Shown here: piece by piece, positions 18,334-27,593 of the stretch
Layout of the letters: each line of letters begins with the position of its first letter
Position numbering within the stretch: the stretch's first letter is position 1
Program-made: the position numbers and the translations under genes
Assembly (NCBI RefSeq): GCF_039545135.1
Contig: NZ_BAABRU010000011.1
Coordinates: 168,692-232,691 of the forward strand
Direction: 5' to 3'
DNA length: 64,000 nt
Origin: Herpetosiphon gulosus
GTDB taxonomy: Bacteria; Chloroflexota; Chloroflexia; Chloroflexales; Herpetosiphonaceae
Notes under the pieces: model-generated
What the model saw: only the letters and a program-made list of their open reading frames with translations
What the model was told of the DNA's origin: nothing
The model's database searches: none

Positions 18334-19671
18334 ATGAATATTAATCAACAACTGACTGAATTACATACAGGACTCCAACGCTACCAGCGCCAGCGCCTGC
18401 TGATTCGGGCCGCATGGATGGCACTTGGCGTGTTGTGTCTTGGCTTAATTGGCCGAAACTGGCTAGATTGGCCGCTTTCATGGCCAATTCTCGGGTTGAT
18501 TGTAATTTTGGTTGTAGCCTTAGGCGTAGTTTATGCATGGAAGTCGATACTCTCACCTACTCAATTGGCTCAATTACTTGATCAACAATATCAATTAAAT
18601 GCCCAATTGAGTACTGCCAGCGAGTTTCAACGCCAACGCGATGGCTTTCATGTGGTCAATCTTGAACGCGCTAATCGGCGTTTGCCCAGTGTTGCTCGCG
18701 ATGCAACCAGCCGTGTGCTTGCCCCAATTGCCCTAGAATGGCAAAGCTTGGGTTTGGCCGCGTTATTGGCAACTGGCTTATTTGTGCTTGGTCAAATCAA
18801 CGCAGGCTTGCCTGATGCCACCACTGAGCCATTGAGCGAATTGGCCAGTTTGGCGACCACCGAGCCACCTCAGCAACCTGCTGCTGAAGAAGATCCAGCC
18901 GCCGATCCCAATCAGCCAGTCGGCAACCAACCTGATCAACAGCCCGAGCTTAGCCCTGAAGGTCAAGAAATTGCCGATGCTTTAGCTGATGGTTTGAGCG
19001 ATAATGGCGCAACCCGTGCTGCTGCCGATGCGCTGCGTCGTGGTGATACCCAAAAAGCCAGCGAAGAACTGGCCAAACTAGCCGATCAAGCTGATCAGCT
19101 ATCGCCCCAAACCCGCAACGAAATTGCCGATGGGCTTGAACAAGCCGCCGAGCAGCTACAAGATCAACCTGAAGTGGCCGAGCGTTTGCGCAATAATGCT
19201 GACCAACTGCGCGGTAATCCGCAAAATGCTGCCGATGCGCTCGAAGATTTGGCCCAACTAACCGACCAACTTGATAATGCCCAAGCTGATTTTGGTAATG
19301 GCGATCAGCAAAACGGTCAAACCAGCACTGATCCTCAAGCAGGTAGCGACCAGCAACAAGGCCAGACTGGCCAAACTGAAACTGGTCAACCTAACAATAA
19401 TGGTGCTGGCAATAATCCAGGCACTGGCAGCCGTTCATCGCCAGCCGCTGCCGATGCGCTTGGCCCTGATGTGCAACTGCCTGAAGCCCCACCAGTTGGC
19501 GAAACTACTGCTGGCACTGGCGGCGATACCTCAATCACCCTGCCAGGTGGCGAGGGCACTGGCGGCGGCAATCCTGGGAGCAGCGGCGGCAGCGTTCCCA
19601 GCGATATCAGCGATCCATCCAATATTCCAGCGGAGCTACGCGATGCGATTCAAGACTACTTCGGGCGCTAG
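18334..19671 (+). CDS. Membrane protein with long Gln/Asp/Ala-rich tail, partner of DUF58
   Basis: 445 residues. Two closely spaced membrane segments near residues 24-66 and one near 150 resemble the start of the DUF4175-type proteins that accompany DUF58/MoxR genes. Residues about 170-300 are helical, rich in Ala/Asp/Gln with heptad-like 'ADQADQLSPQTR' and 'ADALEDLAQLTDQL' text; about 310-420 are low-complexity Gly/Asn/Gln linker. The next gene starts 29 bp before this one ends, so the two are coupled. Role unknown; probably assembly or wall-stress complex. Confidence 0.8.
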   Translation: MNINQQLTELHTGLQRYQRQRLLIRAAWMALGVLCLGLIGRNWLDWPLSWPILGLIVILVVALGVVYAWKSILSPTQLAQLLDQQYQLNAQLSTASEFQRQRDGFHVVNLERANRRLPSVARDATSRVLAPIALEWQSLGLAALLATGLFVLGQINAGLPDATTEPLSELASLATTEPPQQPAAEEDPAADPNQPVGNQPDQQPELSPEGQEIADALADGLSDNGATRAAADALRRGDTQKASEELAKLADQADQLSPQTRNEIADGLEQAAEQLQDQPEVAERLRNNADQLRGNPQNAADALEDLAQLTDQLDNAQADFGNGDQQNGQTSTDPQAGSDQQQGQTGQTETGQPNNNGAGNNPGTGSRSSPAAADALGPDVQLPEAPPVGETTAGTGGDTSITLPGGEGTGGGNPGSSGGSVPSDISDPSNIPAELRDAIQDYFGR

Positions 19672-20548
19672 CGGCGATCTGTTCAACCCAGAATTTTTAG
19701 CGCGAATCGAGCGCTTAGCCTTGCGTTCACGCCGTAACTTGCGCGGTGGTTTGAGCGGCGAACATGCCTCACGCCGCCGCTTGCCAGCTCCAACATTTAG
19801 CGACCATCGCGCCTACAGCCCAGGCGACGATCTGCGCCACGTTGATTGGTTTGCTTATGCTCGCCATGAAGATTTGCATCTTAAGCTTGGTGAAACCGAG
19901 CAAGATATTAATGTAACCATTGCCCTCGATTGCTCAGCCTCGCTGGATTGGGGCCATGGCGAACTGCACAAAGGCCGTTATGCCTTGCGTTTGGCAGCAA
20001 TGCTGGGCTACCTCGGCCTAACCTCAAACGATCAAACCACAATTTGGCCCTTCACCAGCAAATTAATCAAGCCATTTGGGCCGATGGTTAGTCGGGCGCG
20101 TGGCCCCGATATGCTGCGCTATTTGAGCAATTTGAACTGGGCTGAACAAACCTCATTCACCCCAATTACCCAAGCAGTTCGACGCAATGCTGGCGGCATG
20201 CTTTTAATTATTTCTGATTTATGGACGAGTGATTTAGAACCACTACTGCGAGCCGCTGCTCCACCAGTTTGGCAAGTTGTAATCCTGCATCTTCTACATC
20301 CCGAAGAAATTAAGCCGACCCTGACTGGCCCAGTCGAATTCGAAGATAGCGAAACTGGCCAAGTATTGGCGCTTGAGCTTGATCAACAAACGCACAAAGC
20401 CTATCGCGAAAAATTAGTACGCTGGGTACGCATGAACGAACAAGTATGTCAGCGCTATGGTGCAACCTATGCTGGCATCCGCACTGATCGTCCACTCGAA
20501 CAAAGCATTCTACCGTTCCTGCGTCGGCGCGGCATTATTGGCCTATAA
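19643..20548 (+). CDS. DUF58 domain-containing protein (vWA-like)
   Basis: 301 residues from ATG 19643, preceded by CGGAG; the long frame back to 19271 only reads through the upstream gene. The DUF58 block 'GGLSGEHASRRRLPAPTFSDHRAYSPGDDLRHVDWFAYAR' spans residues 29-68 (shown here in parts: 'FSDHRAYSPGDD', 'RHVDWFAYAR'), then 'VTIALDCSASLDWG' is a degenerate MIDAS (D-x-S-x-S). Family members act with MoxR ATPases and membrane partners; no MoxR gene is in this operon. Cytoplasmic or membrane-associated. Confidence 0.92.
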   Translation: MRFKTTSGASGDLFNPEFLARIERLALRSRRNLRGGLSGEHASRRRLPAPTFSDHRAYSPGDDLRHVDWFAYARHEDLHLKLGETEQDINVTIALDCSASLDWGHGELHKGRYALRLAAMLGYLGLTSNDQTTIWPFTSKLIKPFGPMVSRARGPDMLRYLSNLNWAEQTSFTPITQAVRRNAGGMLLIISDLWTSDLEPLLRAAAPPVWQVVILHLLHPEEIKPTLTGPVEFEDSETGQVLALELDQQTHKAYREKLVRWVRMNEQVCQRYGATYAGIRTDRPLEQSILPFLRRRGIIGL

Positions 20549-20554
20549 CGTCAG

Positions 20555-20770
20555 AAGGCAACATAGCGATCAAGGGGAGATTTAACCCAGAGGAGAGGAT
20601 GGTTATAGGCTTTGGACAATGGGCTATCGGAAGTTTATTGAGTATTGACCATGAATCCCAATAGCCAAAAGCCCATAGCCTCATCTTGGTGGTCTTCGCG
20701 CCTTTCGTGGTTTCAACGCTTCGTGCTCTTCGTGTCCTGTGTGGATCAACATCGCTGATCTAGCCATGAT
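20555..20770. repeat. Mosaic intergenic repeat block
   Basis: The gap of about 315 bases before the next gene carries 'gggctatcgg ... caatagccaaaagcccatagcc' modules and a 'cttcgcgcctttcgtggtttc' / 'cttcgtgctcttcgtgtcc' module (20692-20740) related to 9169-9187 and 62249-62267. No gene is seen. Confidence 0.6.
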
Positions 20771-20863
20771 CGGCTATTGCTTATCGCGTTCGAAAAAACT
20801 ACCATCGATCTATAGCATATTGGCTGTACTGATTCAGCCAAGGCTATCGTTTAGGAGGGTGGT

Positions 20864-21358
20864 ATGAATTTACTCGAACGCTCAGGCGCTATCCTTTTGA
20901 TAGGGCTGATCGGACTGTTTGCCGTCGCTATGCTTGTTGATCCTGGTAATGCCAATTCCGCAACGTCAACCACGCTTGTGCAAGCCAGCGGTGGGCCAAC
21001 CGCAACTCCACCGCCAGAACCAGTTTTGCAATCACCAGCAGATAGTGCCATTTTGGCGCAACCGATTGCCCCGAATAAATGGACGTTTAATTGGCAAGGC
21101 CCACGCTGTGGTCACAAAATCTACCTCAATGGCCCAGGTGATCGAGCCTATATCTTCAATGGTAGTATGGGTTCTGGACCGCCACCATCGTCGTTTACCT
21201 ATAGCTACGCCCAAACCCAAGCCCTGCCAGCCACTGCCCTAGACGAATGGAACTGGCATGTTGAGTACGATTGTGGTAGCTATCAAGGCCAAAGTGCCAC
21301 CCGTAGATTCTCGGTCACGCCAGCCAATTTTATTTATTTGCCGTTTACGATTCGTTGA
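20864..21358 (+). CDS. Small secreted protein with Fn3-like domain and 'YLPFTIR' tail
   Basis: 164 residues with AGGAGGG before ATG 20864. A signal peptide/anchor ('AILLIGLIGLFAVAMLV') is followed by a Thr/Pro-rich linker and a single beta-sandwich region ('PVLQSPADSAILAQP', 'WTFNWQGPRCGHKIYLNG', 'WNWHVEYDCGS') with two Cys that may pair. The last residues, 'NFIYLPFTIR', echo the C-terminal end of the secreted protease at 12975. Not recognised as a known family; probably a surface or secreted adhesin-like module. Monocistronic. Confidence 0.8.
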   Translation: MNLLERSGAILLIGLIGLFAVAMLVDPGNANSATSTTLVQASGGPTATPPPEPVLQSPADSAILAQPIAPNKWTFNWQGPRCGHKIYLNGPGDRAYIFNGSMGSGPPPSSFTYSYAQTQALPATALDEWNWHVEYDCGSYQGQSATRRFSVTPANFIYLPFTIR

Positions 21359-21369
21359 TTGACGATCTG

Positions 21370-21475
21370 GCAAAGAAATGAAGGAAGAATTATGAGGGAT
21401 GAAATCTATAATTTGGGCAATTCGTGAAATTCGTGGCTAAAAACTTAACCTTCGTGTTTTTCGTAGTTTCAATCA
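21370..21475. repeat. Mosaic intergenic repeat block
   Basis: GAATTATGAGGGATGAAAT (21387-21405) is identical to 9000-9018, and the stretch to 21475 repeats 'ttcgtgaaattcgtggct' and 'ttcgtgtttttcgtagttt' modules of the same family. It lies between convergent genes. Confidence 0.6.
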
Positions 21476-22224
21476 ATCTTAGCACCCCAAAGCTTGATTA
21501 GCTGTTGACGATAGCGTTTGAGCAAGGCTTGTACAAGTTTTGGGGCATAGCGTTGCAAGCGAAACAGCAGCCGATCACTGGCACTCAGCACAATTTCGGT
21601 TTCGCCCGCCAAATAGCGCTGGATAATCTGTTCGCCGACTCTACTGGACTCAGCGAGTGGGAAGCGTTGGCCTGTTTGTTGGGCCATAGCCGCAGTAATG
21701 GCGGTTTTGGTGGCTGGGGGATAGGCCCGCACAACCTTGATGCTGGTTTCTGCTGTTAATGCCAAGCCCCAAGCCTCAAGCGCAGCTTTGCTCAGGCTAT
21801 ACAAGCTGGTTCCAGGCATGGCGACGCGGCTAACAGTGCTGCCAACAATCAACACTGTTTTAGGCAGTAGTTGGCGAGTCAGCCAAATGGGGTGTAGCAA
21901 ATTGGTATTAAGGGTTGCAAGAATGGCTGATTCTGGCAGTTGATCAAACGCACCGCCTGTTAGCAACGCTGCATTATGAATTAGCAAATCGAGCTGAACA
22001 TAACGTTGTTTGATTTGAGCGGCGAGGGCGGCAACCGCTTGACGATCGCTCAAATCACACACAATCGGCCAAGCTTGGCCACCAGCTTGAGTGATCAAGC
22101 TGGCCGTTTGAATCAGCGGTTCGCGGCGGCGACCAACTAAAATAATTGTTGCGCCATGTTTGGCCAAGGCCAGCGCCATGGCCTGACCAATGCCCGTGCC
22201 AGCCCCAGTAATTAACCCAACCAT
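21469..22224 (-). CDS. Short-chain dehydrogenase/reductase
   Basis: 251 residues. Cofactor motif 'ITGAGTGIGQAMA' at residue 5, 'LIHNAALLTGG' in place of NNAG, Ser in 'IVGSTVSRVA' and the catalytic 'YSLSKAAL' are all intact, so it should be an active NAD(P)H-dependent reductase, plausibly of a beta-keto or carbonyl lipid intermediate. It is the last gene of the seven-gene minus-strand operon, 9 nt after the KAS III-like gene, with AGGAAAT ahead of the ATG at 22224. The C-terminus is basic and may sit on the membrane. Confidence 0.9.
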   Translation of the reverse strand: MVGLITGAGTGIGQAMALALAKHGATIILVGRRREPLIQTASLITQAGGQAWPIVCDLSDRQAVAALAAQIKQRYVQLDLLIHNAALLTGGAFDQLPESAILATLNTNLLHPIWLTRQLLPKTVLIVGSTVSRVAMPGTSLYSLSKAALEAWGLALTAETSIKVVRAYPPATKTAITAAMAQQTGQRFPLAESSRVGEQIIQRYLAGETEIVLSASDRLLFRLQRYAPKLVQALLKRYRQQLIKLWGAKID

Positions 22225-22233
22225 CGTGATTTC

Positions 22234-23220
22234 CTAGTAAATCAAAGCAACTGCACCTAAGGTAATGCCTGCACCAGAGCCAAGTAGCACTAAGCGGTTG
22301 CCACGCTGAATTCGGCCAGCCGCAACTGCTTCGGCCAAGGCCAAGGGCACAGATACCGAAACGCAATTGCCACGGGTGGCGAGATTGCTAATTACTTGAT
22401 CAGGCTGAAAGCCCAAGCGTGCTTGCACTTGCTCGATCGCATGGCGGTTGGCTTGATGTGGAATAACTGCATCAATTTCACTATTTTGCCAACCAAGCTC
22501 AGCCAAAAATCGCTCAACAAATTGCTGCATTTCGCGCAAGACAAAGCGAAACGCCAACGGCCCCTGCATCATAAACCAATTCATGTCGGGCGTGGTATCA
22601 GCAGCGTTGGGATGTTGGGCCGTGCCGCCGCCACGCACCTGAATCAAATCGCTGCCATTGCTCCACGTGGCAAATTGGCTATGTTGCAGGCTGCTGCTGC
22701 CATCGCCGCGCTCCAATATCACCGCTGCCGCTGCGTCGCCAAACAGGGCCGTCGATTCCCATTCATGCGGATTGAGCGAAACTGAGGCCCGTTCGCTGCT
22801 GACTAATAGCACTCGTTGATAGACACCACTGTTAATTAATGGGGCTAACAATTGCAACGCCAGCATAAAACTCATACAAGTTGCATTCAAATCGAAGCAG
22901 GCACTACGGCCAACTGGTGCTTGCAAAGCGTTTTGCAATAAGGCCGCCGTACATGGAATCGCTTGGTGCATTCCAGCTGAAGCCACCACAATTAAATCGA
23001 TGCTATCAAGCGCATAATTGGCGTTGGTTAGTGCTTGCTGGGCGGCTTGGGTGGCCATGGTCAAGGCAGTTTCAGCTCCAGCGTAACGGCGCTCACGAAT
23101 GCCCGTGATCCGCTCAATTAAGCCTGGATCAACCCCAAAGCGCTCGGCTAGCTCGCTGGTGGTAACAATGGTGGCTGGTAAGTACGCGCCGATTCCGGCG
23201 ATGCGCAGAGGAAATTGCAT
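22234..23220 (-). CDS. 3-oxoacyl-ACP synthase III-like condensing enzyme
   Basis: 328 residues. The KAS III triad is intact: Cys115 in 'DLNATCMSF', His255 in 'VIPHQANRH' and Asn285 in 'TRGNCVSVSVP'; 'GIRERRYA' and 'LLGSGAGITLGA' are family blocks. The usual 'NTSAAS' around Asn is 'NCVSVS', suggesting a specialised branch rather than housekeeping FabH. It would condense an acyl thioester with a second acyl or malonyl unit. It sits between a glycosyltransferase and an SDR in an operon with an adenylate-forming enzyme, reminiscent of OleA-type lipid pathways. GAGG lies eight nt before ATG 23220. Confidence 0.92.
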   Translation of the reverse strand: MQFPLRIAGIGAYLPATIVTTSELAERFGVDPGLIERITGIRERRYAGAETALTMATQAAQQALTNANYALDSIDLIVVASAGMHQAIPCTAALLQNALQAPVGRSACFDLNATCMSFMLALQLLAPLINSGVYQRVLLVSSERASVSLNPHEWESTALFGDAAAAVILERGDGSSSLQHSQFATWSNGSDLIQVRGGGTAQHPNAADTTPDMNWFMMQGPLAFRFVLREMQQFVERFLAELGWQNSEIDAVIPHQANRHAIEQVQARLGFQPDQVISNLATRGNCVSVSVPLALAEAVAAGRIQRGNRLVLLGSGAGITLGAVALIY

Positions 23221-23239
23221 AACACTACCTCGTGTAATT

Positions 23240-24493
23240 TCAAAATCGTTGTTTTAGCCAAGCGATGGCCTTGGTTACGCCGTGCTCTTGGGCTAGTTGC
23301 GTCGCAAGTTGTTGCGTCACTGCGTGATAATCATCGCGCTCAATCAAGCTGCGCAGCAGGGTAGCCAGCTGCGCAATTTGCAATTGGTTGGCTGGCACAG
23401 GCGCTGGCCCCGCTTTGAGATCATACACCCGCCGACCCCAAAAGTATTGGTCGCCCAAAAATGGTGTGACCAAGGCGGGCTTGCCTGCGCCTAAGGCTGT
23501 GGCGGTTACGCCCGCCCCGCCATGATGTACGATCGCCGCTACCCGCTCAAATAACCAAGCATAGGCCAATCCATTGATTGCCAAGCAATTACTGGGTAAA
23601 TTGCCCTGAGCCAAATCGCCCCAGCCTTGGTTGATAATCAAACGAACTTTGGCTTTTTTGCTGGCAGCAATCACTAATTGGCTCAATTGATTGCCGCGCT
23701 TTTGACCATGCAGCATGCTGCCAAAACTAATGGTGATTGGCGCTGAACCTGCTGCCAGAAAATTGTGAACCACCGCTGGCGCTTGCCAATCTGCTGCTGG
23801 CGCTAGCAACCAATAGCCAGTGATTGAGCCATCGTCGCGCCAATTTGCTGGCGGCGGAGCCACCAACGGGCTGTAGGCATACAAGCTTGGCGGCTGAAAA
23901 TCGCGGCTCCGTTGCCAAAGTTGTCCGATGCTTAGGCTTGGGCGCTGCAATAGTTGCTGACGAGCCTGATTGAAGGCCATGCGTAAGACTTGCCATTGCA
24001 ATTGCTCGGCCATGCGATAGCTCATTCGGCGATAGCTGGCCCAGGTTAATTGAGGCACAAAATGATGCGCGGTTTGGCTGCTAGAGCCATAAGGATGCAG
24101 ATGCACCAACACCACTGGAATTTGTAAATGCTCGGCTAGATGCAGCGCAGGCCACATCCCTAAACTGGAAACAATTAAACAATCGGCAGTTTGACATGCC
24201 GCTAACGCATCAGCGATTAATTGATGAAGAATTGGTGGCGTTTGTTGAAGAAATTGTTTGATGATTGCGCCGCGACCTGCTGCCAAGCCCGCTGCCATCT
24301 GTTCAGGGTCGAGCAAGGCTGGAATTGAGCCAACCAACGGGGCAAAACGGCAGCCATAGCCTTCGACCAAGCTACGATAATCATGGGCAGCAGCGATAAC
24401 GACCTGATGGCCCTCAGTTTGCAAACCCAGTGCCAAGGCGATAAACGGCTGCACATCGCCGCGCGAACCAAGCGCCAAAATGCAATAATTCAT
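23240..24493 (-). CDS. Glycosyltransferase, GT1/UGT-like
   Basis: 417 residues with a GT-B fold. The N-terminus 'CILALGSRGDVQPFIALALGL' is typical of sterol/macrolide glucosyltransferases, and the C-terminal donor-binding block 'IVHHGGAGVTATALGAGKPALVTPFLGDQ' is diagnostic. It should transfer a sugar from a nucleotide donor to a hydrophobic acceptor, plausibly the product of the surrounding condensing and adenylating enzymes. Its ATG overlaps the stop of the adenylate-forming enzyme (ATGA, 24490-24493). Confidence 0.93.
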   Translation of the reverse strand: MNYCILALGSRGDVQPFIALALGLQTEGHQVVIAAAHDYRSLVEGYGCRFAPLVGSIPALLDPEQMAAGLAAGRGAIIKQFLQQTPPILHQLIADALAACQTADCLIVSSLGMWPALHLAEHLQIPVVLVHLHPYGSSSQTAHHFVPQLTWASYRRMSYRMAEQLQWQVLRMAFNQARQQLLQRPSLSIGQLWQRSRDFQPPSLYAYSPLVAPPPANWRDDGSITGYWLLAPAADWQAPAVVHNFLAAGSAPITISFGSMLHGQKRGNQLSQLVIAASKKAKVRLIINQGWGDLAQGNLPSNCLAINGLAYAWLFERVAAIVHHGGAGVTATALGAGKPALVTPFLGDQYFWGRRVYDLKAGPAPVPANQLQIAQLATLLRSLIERDDYHAVTQQLATQLAQEHGVTKAIAWLKQRF

Positions 24494-25791
24494 TGGCGAA
24501 TGACCCGACGACGTTTATTAACTAAGCCATACTCGATTGGCTCAAAACCAATGCTCAGTTGGCAATTGGTACAACCATAATCAGCGAGATGTAGCTTAAT
24601 CTGCTGCTCAACTGCTGCTCCAACAGCCACTTGATCGGCAAAATCCGCCAGCATCACGTTAATTGTAAGTTGATCGTCATGAGTTTGGGTGATTTGATAT
24701 TCTTGGATGGCCGAATGCGCCAAGAGCATAGCGCGGCGCAAACTATCGGGGAAAATCGCTTGGCGTTGACCGTGGCAAGTGAAATAACACAGATCATCAC
24801 GCCGCCCCTCGATTTGCTCAATCACTGCAAAGGCACTACCACAGGTACATGGCTGCGAACTCAAGCGCAACACATCATTTAAACGATAACGAATAATTGG
24901 CTGCGTCCGTCGCCATAAATCGGTGATATACGGCGTAACCCGCCCTTGGCCCAAATCCTCAAAATCGACTGCCACAATATCTTCTTGTAGGTGCAAATTG
25001 CCGTGAGCGCACGAAATCCCCAATAAGCCTTCGGTTGCTTGGTAGATTTGCTCAATTGGAATGTCAAAGTAGTTGCTGAGCTGTTGCTGTTCATCATTTG
25101 CCAAAGCATCGGCAACACTAATCATTCGTTCAGGTCGATGGCTAAGTTGGCCGTTTTGCGCCGCTGCTAGCAATTGCAGCAACAACGCTGGCGGAGCAAC
25201 AATAATCGTTGGTCGATATTCATTCAGCACTTGAATGTGGCCTACTAAGGCTTGGGTCAAGTCAAAATAGCGAAATTGAATTAGCCGCCCGCCCAACTGC
25301 TGATAGAGATTGCTGTTAGCTCGTAGAAAAAAGGCAATTTTGGTTGGCTTGATTTGGTGTAAAGTGCGGCCTAAAATCGTGCCCGCCCACAGTAATTGCT
25401 CGGCGGCACTAACCAAAAATAAGCCGCGATACCCCGATGTGCCCGACGAAAGTCCGATCGTCAGATCGCCCAAGCGTGGCACGAAATCACGTTGTTGCTC
25501 GGCTTGTTGCGCTAAATCGAAGGCGGCGGCGGCTGGCACTTGCAACGTGTTGAATTCACGAAAATTGGCCATCATCAAGCTTTTATCAACGGCTGGCAAA
25601 TTACGCCAATCGTTGAGGTTGTGGCCCTGCCAATGCTGGCGATAGAAGGCTGAATGCTGGGCAACCCACGCAATTAATTGCCGCGTTTTAGTAGCTTGAA
25701 AGGCAGGCAGGCGCTCGCCATTCAGGTGTTGCCAACGCCAACGCGCCTGCCCAAAATGATAGCCCATGGTCAAGACATCGCTGATGCTCAC
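24490..25791 (-). CDS. Adenylate-forming enzyme (F390 synthetase / PaaK-like)
   Basis: 433 residues from GTG 25791, chosen because GTGA overlaps the stop of the upstream gene; the frame extends to 25827 without reason. The P-loop-like 'TIGLSSGTSGYRGLF', 'IYQATEGLLGISC' and 'YITDLWRRTQPIIRYRLNDVL' place it in the phenylacetate-CoA ligase / coenzyme F390 synthetase branch of adenylating enzymes (I recall a hypothetical-enzyme family, TIGR02304, of this kind). A 'PCTCGSAF' Cys pair may bind zinc. It probably activates a carboxylic acid as an acyl-AMP for the neighbouring enzymes. Confidence 0.88.
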   Translation of the reverse strand: MSISDVLTMGYHFGQARWRWQHLNGERLPAFQATKTRQLIAWVAQHSAFYRQHWQGHNLNDWRNLPAVDKSLMMANFREFNTLQVPAAAAFDLAQQAEQQRDFVPRLGDLTIGLSSGTSGYRGLFLVSAAEQLLWAGTILGRTLHQIKPTKIAFFLRANSNLYQQLGGRLIQFRYFDLTQALVGHIQVLNEYRPTIIVAPPALLLQLLAAAQNGQLSHRPERMISVADALANDEQQQLSNYFDIPIEQIYQATEGLLGISCAHGNLHLQEDIVAVDFEDLGQGRVTPYITDLWRRTQPIIRYRLNDVLRLSSQPCTCGSAFAVIEQIEGRRDDLCYFTCHGQRQAIFPDSLRRAMLLAHSAIQEYQITQTHDDQLTINVMLADFADQVAVGAAVEQQIKLHLADYGCTNCQLSIGFEPIEYGLVNKRRRVIRQ

Positions 25792-26603
25792 GCCGTCGCA
25801 ACCTCGCTGGCATAGATTTCTGGGCAATGGCAGGGTACAATTAGCACCTCAGGGTAGGCTTGGGCAAAGGCGCTCAAACGGGCCAAGGTTGTGGCCATGG
25901 CCTTGGCATCATCGATCATAAAATAGATGATTGGGTGGGGCAGCACTTGCTCGCGAATTGCCCGCGAATGCCAAGCACCATCTGCTGCCAACAAGATTGG
26001 GCGCGAATTGGCGATATACATGCCGATTTGGCCGCGTGCATGGCCTGGCAACTCAACCAACTTTAATAAGCCATCGCCAAACAAATCGTGGGTGTTACCC
26101 AACGCAAACAGTGGTTGGTCGCGAAATTCATAAATTAAATGCAGCCGTTGATGCCAACCTTGGGGAAACAAACTGGGAATAATCCCGCGCCGCAAGGCGT
26201 TAATCCCTTGAACTTGGCTGAGCAATTCAAATGCTACTGCTGACATATAGATTTGGGCTTGGGGAAAATCGGCCAAGGCGGCTACGTGGTCGGCGTGGGC
26301 ATGCGAAAGCACAATCCAACCAATATCGGCGGCACTCAAACCATAGCGTGGCAATTGATTGACTACTTCTAATTCAGGCGATAATTGCAAGGGCGTTGCC
26401 TGCCGATAGAGCGACCACGGCAATTGTTGAGTTGCGCTGATCATCGCTTGGCTATACCCAACATCAAACAAGCCCCAGCCGCGTTGGGGATGCTCAATCA
26501 AGGCCACAACTGCATGGCAATCGAGCATGCGGCGACTGCCATCGCGTAGCACATGAAATTCAGGCACGCGGCAAATTCCAGTATCCAGCAATATCACTTG
26601 CAT
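25788..26603 (-). CDS. Metallo-beta-lactamase-fold hydrolase
   Basis: 271 residues. 'VLSHAHADHVAAL' is the H-x-H-x-D-H metal motif; 'VELPGHARGQIGMYI' and 'LLAADGAWHSR' supply further ligands, giving a di-metal site like AHL lactonases and glyoxalase II. It should hydrolyse an ester, lactone or thioester. GGGAG is eight nt before ATG 26603, and its stop overlaps the GTG of the adenylate-forming enzyme. It takes the place that OleB has in olefin clusters, though by a different fold. Confidence 0.9.
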   Translation of the reverse strand: MQVILLDTGICRVPEFHVLRDGSRRMLDCHAVVALIEHPQRGWGLFDVGYSQAMISATQQLPWSLYRQATPLQLSPELEVVNQLPRYGLSAADIGWIVLSHAHADHVAALADFPQAQIYMSAVAFELLSQVQGINALRRGIIPSLFPQGWHQRLHLIYEFRDQPLFALGNTHDLFGDGLLKLVELPGHARGQIGMYIANSRPILLAADGAWHSRAIREQVLPHPIIYFMIDDAKAMATTLARLSAFAQAYPEVLIVPCHCPEIYASEVATA

Positions 26604-26606
26604 TGG

Positions 26607-27587
26607 TTAAACTCCCTTGGTTGGTTGTTTAAGCGCGGCGATGGTCCGTTGAATCCCCGTTTCAAGGCTAACCAACGGCTGATAACCCAAATCGTGTTGG
26701 GCAGCAATCAGCGAGTGAGTTTGGCTGCGGGCAAGCGCCAAGACACTGTAGCGCGTCAGTAATGGCTCGCGCTGCGTCAGCAAACTGATGCTTTCCATGA
26801 TTCGTGCCACCACCAACGCCATTGACAGGGGCATTGGTCGCAACTGGCTATTCAAGCCCAATTCCGCCAACACCCGCCGAATCACTGCCCACAACTGGGG
26901 ATGTTCGCCATTGGTGATTGTATAACACTTGCCAAGCGCTGCCGGAGCCGTTAACGCCAACTCAATCGCATGCACCACATTGGCAACATAGGTCAAATCA
27001 ACTAAATTCTGCCCGTTGCCAAATTGACGCAAGCGGCCAGCGCGGGCTGCGCTGATAATTCGCGGCAACAAGGCATTATCGCCCTCGCCAAAAATTGCCT
27101 TAGGCCGCAAAATCACGCTGGGCGTAGAATGTTTGAGCACCAATTGTTCTGCTTGCTGTTTGCTAGCCGAGTATAGCGAAATTGGCCGCGCTGGGTAAGG
27201 CAGCGTATCCAGCAAATCAAACTGATCGCGGCCATTGGAAAGAACGCTTGGTGATGAAATAAACACCAAGCGTCTAACCTGCTGCGCTGCACAACCTGCT
27301 AGCAGATTGGCTGTACCATCAACGTTAATGGTTTGAAAATCGCTACGACTGCCCCAAGGAGCCGAAAGTGCCGCACTATGCACGACCACATCACAGCCAG
27401 CGCAGGCCGCAATCAGCGCAGCACGATCTCGCAGATCGGCCTTGATTGGCTGAATGCCAGCAATCAGTAGTTGTGGAACGTGTTCCCAGCGGCGGCCCAA
27501 ACCCAGCACCGTATGCCCAGCTTTTTGCAAAGCCAAAGCGGTGTGCGCACCCAAAAAACCGGTGGCTCCGGTCACTAAGATTCGCAT
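26607..27587 (-). CDS. NAD-dependent epimerase/dehydratase (3-beta-HSD/OleD-like)
   Basis: 326 residues, extended SDR. The N-terminal 'ILVTGATGFLGAHTALALQ' binds NAD(P), 'CDVVVHSAALSAPWG' follows strand 4, Ser in 'VFISSPSV' and the active 'YSASKQQAEQLV' are intact; 'VILRPKAIFGEGD' is the usual extended-SDR block. It resembles sterol dehydrogenases/OleD, which reduce beta-keto acids. First pathway gene after upp, six nt away, so upp and the pathway are co-transcribed. Confidence 0.92.
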   Translation of the reverse strand: MRILVTGATGFLGAHTALALQKAGHTVLGLGRRWEHVPQLLIAGIQPIKADLRDRAALIAACAGCDVVVHSAALSAPWGSRSDFQTINVDGTANLLAGCAAQQVRRLVFISSPSVLSNGRDQFDLLDTLPYPARPISLYSASKQQAEQLVLKHSTPSVILRPKAIFGEGDNALLPRIISAARAGRLRQFGNGQNLVDLTYVANVVHAIELALTAPAALGKCYTITNGEHPQLWAVIRRVLAELGLNSQLRPMPLSMALVVARIMESISLLTQREPLLTRYSVLALARSQTHSLIAAQHDLGYQPLVSLETGIQRTIAALKQPTKGV

Positions 27588-27593
27588 TGCAAT

